A stretch of 64,000 nt of DNA from Hemicordylus capensis (lineage: Eukaryota; Chordata; Lepidosauria; Squamata; Cordylidae): NCBI RefSeq assembly GCF_027244095.1, contig NC_069662.1, positions 13,170,501 through 13,234,500 of the forward strand, written 5' to 3'. Below the pieces are notes generated by a model. It did not search any database. It was not told where the DNA came from and was given only the letters and a program-made list of their open reading frames with translations. This document shows, piece after piece, positions 25,001 through 33,781 of the stretch. Numbering within the stretch: position 1 is the first letter of the stretch; every line of letters starts with the position of its first letter. A program made the translations under genes and the position numbers.

Positions 25001-28000
25001 CGTGATGGATGGCCATTGGAAATGGCCATCCATTGTGCAACGGTGCTTATTCAATCTTTGCATTATGCATAAGAAAACCGTTACAAGACGATGGAATTTT
25101 GCGCAGAATGTCGACCATTGTGTTCTTGTGTGAAATGGATGGAAACAAAAATTCAGTAAGGAGAACCCAGACAATCTGAATTCTAAAACTCTTTCCTTGT
25201 GGTTGTGTTTAGAGAGTGCCACAGTCCACATGTGTTGAGAGCTGTCAACCTGGAGAGAGAAGGCTGGCTCGTCAGGGGCAGCAGGTGTGTTGCTATGATT
25301 GTGCTCAGTGCTCTGAGGAGATGATTTCAACCCAGATAGGTAAGTAAGGAAGCTTTACGTCTTAAAGCTGTTCTGAAACATAGGAGGAAAGAGAGTTCTG
25401 CTAGGTGGGTCCCTGATTGTTTGCCTCTGCTCCACCCCTCCAGATGACTGCTACTTAAGATCAGGCTGCTCCAGGGACGCAAGCCAAAGGGCGTGAGCAC
25501 AAGGGCTCTCAGCCTTTTGGCTCTCAGCCTTGAGGTGAGCAGACTGGGGCCATGGAAGAAGAAAAAATAATTGGAACTTCTCTTGCTTTCTACAAAGAGT
25601 TAACAAGTTTATGATTGAGGAAGTTGTGGCCCGGTGTTACTGGAAAAGAGGAAATGGGGGTGGTTGGACTGGGGAGATGTGTCTGGGGGAGCAGAAGAGT
25701 GGGGATGGTCTGGGGTGATGATTTCACGGGTAGTGGGCAGAGGGAGATATTGTGGTGGGAGTTGGGCAGGTTCTTACAGGGGGAAATGGTCCAGACAACT
25801 GAGGCCTGTTCCTTTTCCTGGCTCTTCTCCCAAACCTGCAGCTCCAGAGAGTTCTGGAAATACTCCCTCTAGGAGTTGGGTGCTGCTGTTGAATGCCAGG
25901 TCAGCAAATGCTAAAACATCCACAATCAAATCGTTGATGAGCATGCTTACTTGGTATGCATGACAGAGACCTGACTGGATGAGCTCGGTGGGCTTGCTCT
26001 CTCTGAGCATTGTTGTCCAGGTTTTCTGATCCTGCAGAAGCCCCAGCTTGAGGATCAGGGAACGGGCATTGTGGTCATCTATTGTGAGACTTTTCCCCTT
26101 TCAAGGTGCCTGGCTTTGACAGAATTTTGAATGTTTCTACTTGATGGTCAGCCTCCAAGATAGGTTGGGGATTCTGTTGGTATACTGACCACCCTGCTGC
26201 ACTTCAGTCTCCCTACCTGAGCTAGAAGGGGTGGCCTCAGAGGTAGTTTTGGGTTCCCCAAAACATATTGTCTTGGGGGACTTCCACAGTGAGAGCCCCT
26301 GTGAAGGAGCAGCTGAGGATTTAATGGTCTCCATGCACCTATCTCAATAGGTATCAGGCTCTACCCATGTGGCAGGAAATACTCTTGAAATGGTTTTTGC
26401 TGATAAAGGAACAAATGATCTGGAGGTGGGCTAGTTTGAGATAACTCCCTTGCCATGGGACAGATCATCATCTGCTAGGGTCTAGTTTGACTGTTCTGTC
26501 TACCCTCTGCAGGGGTGGTGGACCAATTAGAATGGTCTGCCGACATAGGTTTATGGGTCCACCCAGTTTCCAGCAGGGATGTGCATGAACCGGGCTTGGA
26601 TGGGCAAAGGGGGATGAACAGTACCTTTAAATCATTGAAGACAGCAGCCCTGCTGCCACCACCCAGTATCCAGACTGGCTCTGATGCTCCCATGCACAGT
26701 TGCGGCACTTTATCTAGACAGCCTGTGTGCAATGGCATCAGTGGCCACCATGCATGTGCAGCGGTCATATGCATGGTCAGTATGGTGTAAGTAAATTGAC
26801 AGAATTTATTGAATTGACGGACAAAAGTAAATTGATGAAATTTTTGAGAGTTCATTGTTGTGCCACTGGTACAACAATGATTATACCTTGGCTGGAGAAT
26901 CAATAGTTGCAAAATTAAGATTTGGGATGTCATCTCCCTTCAAGAGCAACCTTTGGAGAGGCATTTAAACATGTTGATTGGCCTCCAAACTAAATTACTC
27001 AATAGTATTACTTAAGAGTTACTTAAAAGACAAATTAATTACTCAGAAGTAATTTAGTTTGATACCCTCTTCATCCTTATCTATGATACGCTTAATTTTA
27101 GTGAGCCTTTATTTTATAACTATACATAATCATTCTTCCAGAATTTTGATAACTACATTCTAGCCAAATGTTAAATTTGTCACTGATATCGATGATATCA
27201 TTCCTGTATGTTCACTGGTATGCTTCATAGCACAAAGTAATGCACTGATGATGCATAGTTTAAAGAGGTGCATTATATTTGGTTAGACTGTAACTTTCCT
27301 TATTACATTCAGATGCAGATCACTGCAACAATTGCCCAGAGGATCAGCATCCAAACAGGAACCAGGATCAATGCATCCTCAAAGTCATCACCTTTCTCTC
27401 CTATAAAGAGCCTCTTGGAATGCTTTGTGCTTCTTCTACTCTGCTATTTTCCATAATTGCACTTGTGGTGATGTGGATCTTCATTCAGCACCGGAATACT
27501 CCCATTGTCAAAGCCAACAACTGGAGCATCACCTGTACCCTGCTCATCTCTCTACTGCTTTGCTTTCTCTGCTCTTTCCTTTTCATTGGTTGGCCTGGGA
27601 AGATGACCTGCCTTCTCCGGCAAACAGTGTTTGGTGTCATCTTCTCTACTGTTGTTTCTTGTGTGTTGGCCAAAACCATCACGGTGGTTTTGGCCTTCAT
27701 TGCTACAAAGCCAGGAAACAGGATGAGGAAATGGGTGGGGAAGAGGCTGGCTGTATCAGTCATAATTATCTGTTCTGTTGTTCAAATCTGCATTTGTACA
27801 ATGTGGCTGGCAACCTCTCCCCCTTTTCCAGAGTTTGACATGCACTCCCAGACTGGTTATATCATAGTGCAATGCAATGAAGGTTCTGCCTTCATGTTCT
27901 ACATTGTCTTGGGCTACATGGGATTTCTGGCCACCATCAGCTTCACTGTGGCCTTTTTGGCCAGAAAGTTACCCAGTAGTTTCAATGAAGCCAAGCTGAT

Positions 28001-28223
28001 CACCTTCAGTATGATGATCTTCTGCAGCGTATGGGTGTCCTTTATCCCCACATACCTGAGCACCAAGGGGAAATTCATGGTGGCTGTGGAGATCTTCTCC
28101 ATCTTGGCCTCTAGTGCTGGACTGTTGAGTTGTATCTTCCTTCCCAAATTCTACATTATCATATTAAGGCCTGAGCTGAACACCAGGGAGCAGCTGGTAC
28201 GGAAACAGTCTATTGGTATATAA
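9818..28223 (+). CDS. V2R-B: intact vomeronasal type-2 receptor gene (six exons)
   Basis: Class C GPCR of vomeronasal sensory neurons; the family detects peptide or protein cues and usually signals through Gao. The six exons at 9818-10047, 13655-13946, 18317-19165, 21589-21819, 25213-25339 and 27313-28223 join in phase to 879 codons plus stop, the usual family length. Residues 1-24 are a hydrophobic signal peptide, about 60-530 the Venus-flytrap domain, 537-600 the nine-cysteine domain with all nine cysteines, and about 612-850 seven helices ending in [13 protein letters not shown]. All internal sites are AG/GT. The pocket segments GGLNS and SYGS keep the family form. No stop or frameshift was seen. 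The gene spans 18.4 kb because its introns are filled with transposons. The exact subfamily (for example Vmn2r26-like) needs a tree. Confidence 0.93.
10069..10445. mobile_element. Palindromic MITE just inside V2R-B intron 1
   Basis: About 40-bp inverted ends: one arm carries AACTGGGTAAGACAAGTGTCCT, the other its near complement, beginning about 20 bp past the exon 1 donor. The interior also folds back (AGTGACTGCCTGG region against its inverse). No transposase was seen, and flanking duplications were not clear enough to assign a superfamily. Confidence 0.7.
10672..10870 (+). mobile_element. tRNA-derived SINE (MIR/Squam-like)
   Basis: Box A-like TAGGTTAGAGCC and box B GAGTTCAAATCCCC are followed by a body containing GCTAGTCAGCATCTCTCA and GAGCTCCTTGGAAGAAGGG. 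It is the same family as 19262, 62310 and 63147. Confidence 0.75.
11284..11500 (-). repeat. (CT)n microsatellite plus retroelement tail
   Basis: A pure CT run (about 11284-11322) leads into the antisense tail with CCCCAAAAGGCTTGCAATCT and AGACACCAGTAACAGCCACTG. Confidence 0.75.
12050..13170 (+). repeat. Unclassified repeat with internal tandem units (copy 1)
   Basis: Three diverged units repeat GCCATCTTGAATTGGGGTG, CCATTGAAGTGTCCCTAT and ACCAAAATTGGTCCAAA in the same order, with CA/TG microsatellites between them. The reverse complement recurs at 42985-43650 and shares one terminus near AATCCACCNACTTTCCTT. There is no coding capacity. The superfamily is unknown; a Helitron-like or other nonautonomous element is possible. 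Confidence 0.65.
13655..13946 (+). CDS. V2R-B exon 2
   Basis: 292-nt exon, ATTGCAG before and GTATGTG after. Its first base completes the exon 1 codon, and the frame reads [20 protein letters not shown] to HTYKMPQ. It forms the front of the Venus-flytrap domain. GGLNS keeps the serine expected in the amino-acid-binding loop of class C receptors. Confidence 0.93.
14321..14778. mobile_element. hAT-type MITE with 8-bp target duplication
   Basis: Begins CAGGGATGGGCAAAC, ends TGTGTACACCCCTA, and is bracketed by GCATTTGG at 14313-14320 and 14779-14786. The interior is rich in GAACTGGTTTG-type repeats, like the copy at 792-1110. Confidence 0.88.
14793..17075 (-). mobile_element. CR1 LINE, internally deleted, with hAT insertion
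   Basis: The antisense strand shows the CR1 3' end, then reverse-transcriptase fragments (for example [20 protein letters not shown]) and, from about 16540 upward, an ORF1-like stretch with [11 protein letters not shown] and LPGAK, typical of the CR1 ORF1 esterase-like domain. ORF1 and RT pieces abut, so most of the endonuclease and part of RT are gone. Many stops; dead. It lies in V2R-B intron 2 and is split by the element at 15001-15420. Confidence 0.85.
15001..15420. mobile_element. hAT-type MITE inserted in CR1
   Basis: The ends CAGAGGCGCAC and GGTGCACCCCTG are inverted, and the flanks carry a perfect CTAAGCCC duplication (14993-15000 and 15421-15428). The CR1 sequence resumes on the far side, so the MITE is younger than the CR1 copy. 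Confidence 0.88.
17076..17960 (-). repeat. Probable CR1 5' region with diverged tandem units
   Basis: Continuing upstream of the ORF1-like stretch, a unit with CTCAGGAGCTGCTTTCAA near 17616 recurs near 17910 (CTCAAGAGCTGCTTTCAA). It is probably the 5' leader of the same CR1 copy, interrupted by the retroposon at 17273-17538. Confidence 0.4.
17273..17538 (+). mobile_element. Retroposon with 15-bp target duplication
   Basis: The direct repeat CTCCTTTGATACCTC flanks the insert (17258-17272 and 17539-17553). The insert ends GATCGTAAATAAAATTCTTC without a long poly(A). This is a non-LTR insertion, a truncated LINE or SINE of undetermined family. Confidence 0.75.
18317..19165 (+). CDS. V2R-B exon 3
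   Basis: 849 nt, 283 codons, from [17 protein letters not shown] to NAHPWQ, between TTCTTAG and CAG|GTAAG. It carries most of the Venus-flytrap domain: [31 protein letters not shown] and [24 protein letters not shown] matches the pocket segment of other V2Rs. Confidence 0.95.
19262..20018 (+). mobile_element. tRNA-derived SINE split by a nested MITE
   Basis: The SINE head has a box A-like TAGTGGTTAGAGTG, box B AAGTTCAAATCCCC and GCCTAACCTACCTCACAG. It breaks off near 19434 and resumes near 19926 with GGTTCCTTGGAGGAAAAGCAGG and an (AAAAT)n tail. The insert (about 19424-19925) has inverted ends GAGGTTGTTC and GAACAACCTC. Confidence 0.75.
20440..20790 (-). mobile_element. Nonautonomous repeat, copy 2 of a pair
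   Basis: Inverse of the repeat at 7290-7640, sharing AAGCTTGC segments and the CTCCTCTTCTTTCC core. It ends in GAGACGCCCCTG, compatible with a hAT-like terminus. Confidence 0.5.
20927..21350 (+). mobile_element. 5S-derived SINE carrying a nested MITE
   Basis: The body GATGGAGCCATTGCTCAGG, CTTGGAGAGCCACTGCTAGT and CTAGATGGACCAACGGTCTG matches the SINE at 29762-30064; the palindromic MITE at 21147-21283 interrupts it. Confidence 0.75.
21147..21283. mobile_element. Palindromic hAT-type MITE, perfect target duplication
   Basis: 137 bp, almost wholly self-complementary: CAGGCTTCCCCAACCTGCGG opposes CCGCAGGTTGGGAAAGCCTG. The flanks are GTGTAGAC on both sides (21139-21146, 21284-21291). The arms are still nearly identical, so it is probably young. 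Confidence 0.92.
21589..21819 (+). CDS. V2R-B exon 4
   Basis: 231 nt, 77 codons: [20 protein letters not shown] to IVWNHKFNQ, after ACAAG and before GTGGGC. This is the last part of the ligand-binding domain. It is one codon longer than exon 4 of V2R-D (GESAAAGYD against GNLEGGYD). Confidence 0.95.
22017..22270 (-). mobile_element. (TTTA)n plus retroelement tail
   Basis: TTTA array, TTTCTATACCATC, CCCCAAAGGGCTCACAATCT and AGGTGCCTCTTTGCCCAG in antisense order; same family as the tail at 7036. Confidence 0.7.
22297..22560 (-). mobile_element. Second retroelement tail
   Basis: TATTTATATACTGCTTTTCAG then AAAGGCTTACAATCTAAAAA and GGATAGGGACAGTTGCTCTG; a diverged neighbour of the previous copy. 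Confidence 0.65.
22610..22927 (+). mobile_element. CR1 LINE 3' end
   Basis: Sense copy of the CR1 tail: GCAAGATGCCTCTGAGTACC, ATGCTGGACTAGATAGGCC and an end TTATGTTCTTATGAG, the short direct terminal motif typical of CR1. Confidence 0.85.
22928..23520. other. V2R-B intron 4 stretch, nothing recognised
   Basis: No gene is supported here. The second half (23300-23520) is GC-rich and may be a repeat fragment. Confidence 0.4.
23524..24586 (-). mobile_element. CR1 LINE, 5'-truncated, with RT domain
   Basis: The antisense strand gives a CR1 RT segment [15 protein letters not shown], then [37 protein letters not shown] and [17 protein letters not shown], followed by the CR1 3' end to about 23524. 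FADD has become FEDD and there are frame breaks nearer the 3' end, so it is inactive. It is the best-preserved CR1 in the window. Confidence 0.92.
25213..25339 (+). CDS. V2R-B exon 5
   Basis: 127 nt between GTTTAG and [26 protein letters not shown], then CCYDCAQC and STQIG. It has six of the nine NCD3G cysteines. It ends in phase 1. Confidence 0.95.
25600..26574 (+). mobile_element. LINE endonuclease region (L2/CR1 group)
   Basis: Reading frames give [23 protein letters not shown]-like sequence around 25960 and further endonuclease blocks around 26200-26290 ([14 protein letters not shown] frame and VLGDFHSES-like). It ends where a MITE begins. Several breaks; dead. It fills part of V2R-B intron 5. 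Confidence 0.7.
26575..26790. mobile_element. hAT-type MITE fragment
   Basis: The start CAGGGATGTGCATGAACCGG matches the 5' terminus of the family at 792 and 14321, but no matching 3' terminus or target duplication is evident. Confidence 0.5.
27313..28223 (+). CDS. V2R-B exon 6 (seven-transmembrane domain)
   Basis: 911 nt after [27 protein letters not shown] (cysteines 7-9), helix 1 from [13 protein letters not shown], the loop [15 protein letters not shown], the [11 protein letters not shown] loop, [32 protein letters not shown] and [19 protein letters not shown] to the stop. No lesion. No clear AATAAA was seen soon after the stop. Confidence 0.96.
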
Positions 28224-28744
28224 CTAGCCTTCTCTGTCCGTCTCATACTTCCCCTGCCCTGCCTTATCCTATTCTGCTTTTTCTTATTTTATCCTTTAAC
28301 CCTTTGTGAAAGATGCTTTTTGACTGTTATACCCTCTACAGATTTCTTCATTGTAAGGTCCAGAAGCCAGTGGCCCAAATTGACCCTTAATGTGCCTCCC
28401 TGACTTGTTTATTGGGCTTGTGCGAAGCTTTGACCAAAGCCGAATACTCTGCAGAGTCCCCCTGGCTCTCCACTTTGCCCAGCACTCAGCCCTCTTGAGC
28501 ACCTACACAATTTGGAAAGTGTAGCCCTTGCCAGTGATTTTCTCCTACAGCTCTTAAGAGAGGGCATTCTCTCTCTTAAATGCACACACACACACACCCC
28601 CGCCAGCACTGAGAAAAGCACAACACCATGCAGAGGTCAGCACAGTGAGAAATGGCTCTCGTACGTTAGTATTATTTTTAAAAATGCTGGTCTCCACTTG
28701 GAAAAGAGTGAACATTGCTGCCATATGGAGCTTCTTTTGGATAC

Positions 28745-29290
28745 AGTTTGAAAGCCTCAACTGGTACAGGATGCTGGCATAAGGATGCCTGTGGGAGATG
28801 ACTATTTTACAAGCATTACTGTGGCAGCTTCACTCACTGCCAGTTTGTTTCAGGGCCTTGACGGTTAAAGTCCTATGTGACATGGGACCAGGATGTCTCT
28901 TGGACCACATTCACCCATATGAATATGGCAGGACCCTCAGTTCATCAGCTCAGGCTCTGCTCTCAGCCCTGCCACTGACCCAGATTCACTTGGTGGGTAC
29001 CAAAGACAGGGCCTTCCCAATAGTGGCCTCCCATCTTGAGAACAACTGTTCAGAAATGCTTCATTATTGGTTTTTAAAAGCTTCTGACAAACTTCCTTTT
29101 AAACTAAGTATTCTAAAACTGGTTTTAACTGGATTTCCAGTTTTAATGGAAATCTAGCTAAATGAGCAAAGAGGCACCTTTTAAAAGTAGTTTTCCTCTT
29201 TATTTAGAAGGGGCAGAGCAACTGAGCCTATCCATCCCCAAACCACTTTGGGAACCTTTTGTTGAAAAGTGTTATATAAATATTTGTCGC
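28745..29290 (+). mobile_element. LINE 3' end (L2/CR1 group)
   Basis: The translation includes LWQLHSLPVCFRALTVKVL and LPLTQIHLVGTKDRAFPIVA, the C-terminus of L2/CR1-group RT proteins, then a tail with GAGCAAAGAGGCACCTTTTA and TTATATAAATATTTG. This shows that the dispersed tails elsewhere in the window belong to this LINE group. Confidence 0.8.
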
Positions 29291-29489
29291 ATTTGTATTC
29301 GTATATGCTTCACCAAGGGTTAAGTTGAATCTACTCAAATTGTTTCAGGCAAGCATTTAGCAAAGTTGAAAACAACCCCTCTTTCCCAATATTTTTGTCC
29401 AAACCCCTTGTGAAATCACACATGCATACATTTGCATTGTCATCTCCTAATCACAAAGAATGAGGAAGACCAGAGTCTTCCATAGAGAC

Positions 29490-30658
29490 TCTGTGGGTGA
29501 CAATACAAGGCCTGAAAGGAAATGTGTTACCAGGAACATGCTTTTACCCTCTGGATCAAAACGTTGATAGTGACTGGGAGTTGCAGAAAGAAATCAGTGA
29601 GGCATCAAAGAGAGACAGAGCTATAAGAATGGGTGACTTCAATTACCCACACATAGACTGGGTAAATTCACATTCAGGTAATGACAGAGAAGCCAAATTT
29701 CTAGATACACTAAATGACTGTGTGCAAGAACAGTTGTTCATGGAAGCAACCAGAGAAAAGAGGAGAGCTGGTCTTGTGGTAGCAAGCATGACTTGTCCCC
29801 ATAGCTAAGCAGGGTCTGCCCTGGTTCCATCTGAATGGGAGACTTGATGTGTGAGAACTGCAAGATATTCCCCTCAGGGGATGAAGCCGCTCTTGGAAGA
29901 GCAGAAGGTTCCAAGCTCCCTCCCTGGCAGCATCTCCAAGACAGGGCTGAGAGAGATTCCTGCCTGCAACCTTGGAGAAGCTGCTGCCAGTCTGTGAAGA
30001 CAATACTGAGCTAGATAGACCAATGGTCTGACTCAGTATATGGCAGCTTCCTATGTTCCTATGTAAAAGGTGACCTTGGACTTAATCCTGAGTGGTGTAC
30101 AGGACCTGGTTAGAGATGTCAGTGCCATGGAACCTTTAACAACAGTGACCATCATGTGATCAAATCCAGCATATGTGCGAGGAGAGAATTGCCAAGGAAG
30201 TCTACTTTTAACTTCAGAAGAGGAAACTTCTCTAAAATGAGGAGTTTGGCGGGGGGGGGGACGGAAAGGGAAAATCTGGAGGGTCTCCTCACTCCCAAAT
30301 GCAGAGTTTGTTTTAAACCACAATAATAGAAGCCCATGTATATGAAAAAGGAGGAAAGGTACCACCAAATCTGGGAGGATGCTAGCCTGGCTAACAAGTA
30401 AAGTCAAGGAAGAAGACTTCTTTCAGAAATTGGAAGGCCTGCCCAGATGAAGATAACAGAAAGGAATACAAACTCTGGCAAAAGAAATGCAAGGAGACAA
30501 TAAGGTATGCAAAAAGAGAGTTTGAGGGATATTTAGATAAAAGCATCAAGGGGAATAAGAAAACTTCTTTAAATACATCAGAAGCAGGAAACCTGCTAAG
30601 GAGGTGGTTGAACCATTAGATGATAAGGGATTCAAAGGGATTATTAAGGAGGATATGG
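29490..30658 (+). mobile_element. CR1-like LINE endonuclease region with SINE insert
   Basis: MGDFNYPHIDWVNSHSG followed by AKFLDTLNDCVQEQLFMEAT is the CR1 endonuclease. After the SINE (29762-30064) the line resumes with GDLGLNPEWCTGPG-like sequence and KEDFFQKLEG. Multiple stops. It ends at 30658 against the next LINE. Confidence 0.8.
29762..30064 (+). mobile_element. 5S-rRNA-derived SINE (best copy)
   Basis: AGCTAAGCAGGGTCTGCCCT, then GAATGGGAGAC, closely matches the internal control region of 5S rRNA. The body continues GAGAAGCTGCTGCCAGTCTG and TATGGCAGCTTCCTATGTTC. It is inserted in the CR1 endonuclease region, so it is younger than that LINE copy. Confidence 0.85.
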
Positions 30659-31860
30659 AACATAACATAATTTATATACCGCCTGACTCGGAAGGCTCCA
30701 GGTGGTACACAAAAGTAAAAACAATAAAAGAAAAATAAAACAACCATTAGAACAACAATTTAAAACATTCACAGATTACTAAAAGCCAAGCTTAAGAGAT
30801 GTGTCTTAAGGGCTCTTTTAAAGACGGGTTAAAATATTGAATAATGAATGGCTACAGGGAGCGCATTCCAGAGCCCTGGAGTGACTACAGAGAAGACCTG
30901 CTTCCGAGTCACCATCAGACAATCTGGAGGCATCCAGAGACAGACCTCTCTTGATGACCTTAATGTGGGGTGGAGATCATGCAGAAGTTGGTGCTCTCCT
31001 AGGTAACTTGCTCCTAAACTGCAAGCCCTAAGCACTTTGTATTTTGCCCAGAAACCTATTTGTAGCCAATGCAATTGCTTCAAAACAGGAATAATATGGT
31101 CTCTCCCCCGGAGACCAATCTAGCCGCCACATTTTGGACCAACGGAAGTTTCCAAACAATATACAAGGGCAGCCCCACATAGAGACTCATCTTTAGTCTG
31201 TCCCAGATGGTGTGGTTGCCCAGAGGAGTATGATGATGCTTAATTTGCAGGGAAGGGCTGTCCTCCAAAGGCCTTTAAGCCCATGCTCCAAAATTACCTA
31301 GGTGCACCTCTGCATCACTGAGGGCTCTAGGGCAGGCTTCTTAAGCAGAGGTCACACAGTTGCCTCCTTTAAACATGGAGGCATCCTGCCCTCCCTCAAT
31401 AAGGCATTTATGATGTCAACTAGGCAATCAAATTGAAACAGTCTCCCTGCTAGATGTTATAAGCCATGTTGGGCATAGATCCACATGACAAGTGCTAGGA
31501 CGAACAGTTCCACAAGGAGCCTGACCACATCCTCAGGAGTCACAAATTGAAACTGATCCATTCTAATTTAATCAGAGGAGTTACTGGACACCTCTACAAT
31601 TGACCAGACCATAACCATTGAATCTGAGTCGGCACGAATGCAAGAGATTTTATCAGCAGAAATGTTATTAAAAACATCACAGTAGGCTGATGAAAAATCC
31701 AAATCTATATTCAAAGAGGAGGGAACCTGGGTCACTCCCCTCACAACTCTGAACAACTTTGCTCGAAACGAACTTGTAGACACAATATGTGCAAAATAGA
31801 ATCGCTTCTCCGCTGCACGTATTGCCACAGAATTAGCCTGCGATGATACTTAGATTGGAA
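30659..31860 (-). mobile_element. LINE of the L2/CR1 group, internally deleted
   Basis: The antisense strand shows the link between endonuclease and RT (EKRFYFAHIVSTSSFRAKLF and LFRVVRGVTQVPS, 31568-31828), RT start blocks around 31330-31500, and then directly the RT C-terminus (LYVGLPLYIVWKLPLVQNVA, 31150). The 3' end is at 30659 with ATATACCGCCTGACTC. The middle of RT is missing. Decayed. Confidence 0.75.
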
Positions 31861-32126
31861 ATAATGTAAGCAGCATTGTGCCAGTGCAATCCTGCATCAA
31901 GTGGCTAGAGGCTATTTCTTACACTCTAGACTTGCCATATGGCATCTCCCATCAGTATCCTTCTTTTCACATGGAAGTTGACACTTCCTGAAAATTCTCC
32001 TCAATTCTCAAGAGCACAGATTCAAATTACTTGCTCTGTAAATCGCAGCCTTTGGCTATCGATCAGACAAACAGGTTTCCTTTAGCTTTGCCAATAATTG
32101 AGAATCTTGGGAAGGGCAATTATTTA

Positions 32127-32139
32127 CCCTGCAATTATC
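32127..32139 (+). promoter_or_regulatory. Candidate V2R upstream element (V2R-C)
   Basis: CCCTGCAATTATC, 294 bp before the V2R-C start codon; see the matching sites of B, D and F. The surrounding 200 bp also align with the region upstream of V2R-D. Confidence 0.4.
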
Positions 32140-32420
32140 TCCACCTTGTGAAATTCACAGCAATAACCTCAAGAGCTGATGATGAACTCTTCTTCACCTA
32201 TAGAGACTCCTTTCAAACCAGCTTCTGCCTCAGTGAGACCTGGGTGTTTCATGGGAGGCAAGCACAGCTGCATCAAAACCAAGTTGCAAAGTCCAACTTA
32301 TTTTCTCTGAATTGATAAAGGGTTGTTCTTGTTTAATTTTTAAGGGTCTGTGGGTGTTTTTTGAAAGTATTTTAAACACTGATAGCTGTGATGATAGTGT
32401 TGGTTGGTAGGTGTGTCGCA

Positions 32421-32677
32421 ATGAAAGGGTCCATCTGTGACTGGGGCTTAGATTTGCAAGGAGTCAGGCGGATGTCATGGTTGCTGTTCATCTTTCTGCT
32501 GCAGCTGCCTCACGTTCTCAGCAGGAACTGGATTTCCTCATGTGGATGGCAGCCAATGACACAAAATATATACGGCTCTGTAGATGAGTTGACCATTGGT
32601 GAATTTTTTTATTTTTCCGTTCCACATCTGAAAGAGCACTGCTTTAATGCAAAACCAGAAGAGAAGATAGTTTACTT
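32421..32677 (+). pseudogene. V2R-C exon 1 (open)
   Basis: 257 nt from ATG to TACTT|GTAAGT, phase 2. The start aligns with the V2R-D start; a second in-frame ATG at 32472 directly before [16 protein letters not shown] is also possible. VDELTIGEFF matches [10 protein letters not shown] of V2R-D. Confidence 0.8.
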
Positions 32678-32704
32678 GTAAGTAGTTCTTTAGTTGTTTG
32701 AAAA

Positions 32705-32985
32705 GCGTAAAGTAAAGGTAAAGTGTGTCATCGAGTCAGGGTCAACTCCTGGCAACCACAGAGCCCTGTGTTTTTCCTTTGGTAGAATACAGGAGGGGTT
32801 TACCATTGCCATCTCCTGCAGAGTATGAGATGATGCCTTTCAGCATCTTCCTATATTGCTGCTGTCCGATATAGGGGTTTCCCATAGTCTGGGAAACATA
32901 CCAGCAGGGATTTGAACCAGCAACCTCATGTTGCTAGGCAAGTCATTTCTGCTGCGCCATTAGTGTGGCTTGAGCCAAATGATCA
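32705..32985 (-). mobile_element. tRNA-derived SINE
   Basis: The antisense 3' end TAAAGTGTGTCATCGAGTCA leads to AGATGATGCCTTTCAGCATC and a box B complement GGGATTTGAACC. Same family as 1695 and 36345. Confidence 0.8.
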
Positions 32986-33169
32986 TTCTGAGTAAAACCT
33001 CTTGCATAAAACAGATATATCTCCTGACTGCCGATATAGTCTTATAATCTGCTGTTTTATGTATTATATCAGTAATCCAAAAACCTTTGGTTTAAAATGA
33101 GAATTAAGATCCTTTACATTTTCACTTATGCTCTAAAAAGAATGGAAATTGCAAGTTAAGGTGCCTGTT

Positions 33170-33415
33170 AATTTGTGAAGATGAATGTCTTACCTAAAAT
33201 GTTGTTTCTTTTTCAGACTATTCCTATAATTAATAAGTTAACTTGTTTCAAGCAATGGCAAAAGGATATAACTAAATTTGTTTGGCAAGGGAAAAGACCG
33301 AGAATTAAATTTAAAAATGTAACAGATGCTAAAAAAAGAGGTGGCTCTAAAAAGAATGGAAATTTCAAGTTAAGGTGCCTATTAATTTCTGCACCATATA
33401 AGCTGTAAAAGACTT
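33170..33415 (+). mobile_element. L1 LINE ORF2 fragment
   Basis: The translation [18 protein letters not shown], then [20 protein letters not shown] and [10 protein letters not shown] is the conserved post-RT part of L1 ORF2. It is only about 80 codons long. Confidence 0.88.
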
Positions 33416-33429
33416 TGTACAGTCTAGAT

Positions 33430-33565
33430 CAGGGCTGCTCAACTTCGGATTTTCTGCAGATGTTGGCCTACAGTTCCCCTAATCCCTAGCTATTGGCCAC
33501 TGTGGCTGGGGATTGTGGGAGCTGTAGTTCAAAAACAGCTGGAGGGCCTTAGTTGAGCAGGCCTA
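33430..33565. mobile_element. Palindromic hAT-type MITE, perfect target duplication
   Basis: CAGGGCTGCTCAACTTCGG opposes GTTGAGCAGGCCTA. GTCTAGAT flanks both sides (33422-33429, 33566-33573). The centre holds CTACAGTTCCCCTAATCCC and its inverse. Confidence 0.9.
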
Positions 33566-33781
33566 GTCTAGATGATGGTCTCCATGCACCCACACTTTGC
33601 CTTAATAAGAGGTGTACAGGCAGAAATTCATCAGAGTCATCTCAAGTAAGTGATTAGGAAAGCTGCACCTTTTTAAATATGTACTATTAACTTGCAAGAA
33701 TATCTCTCTGAGGGTCAAGAATCAATTAGGTAGATCTTCCTGCAAGTGAATAGTCCTTTAGAAGGGAAGAGAAAGCAGGAA

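Noticed and set aside
29790-29860. A 5S rRNA gene
   Set aside because: Only the internal promoter part is 5S-like and it runs into a SINE body; the remainder of 5S rRNA is absent.
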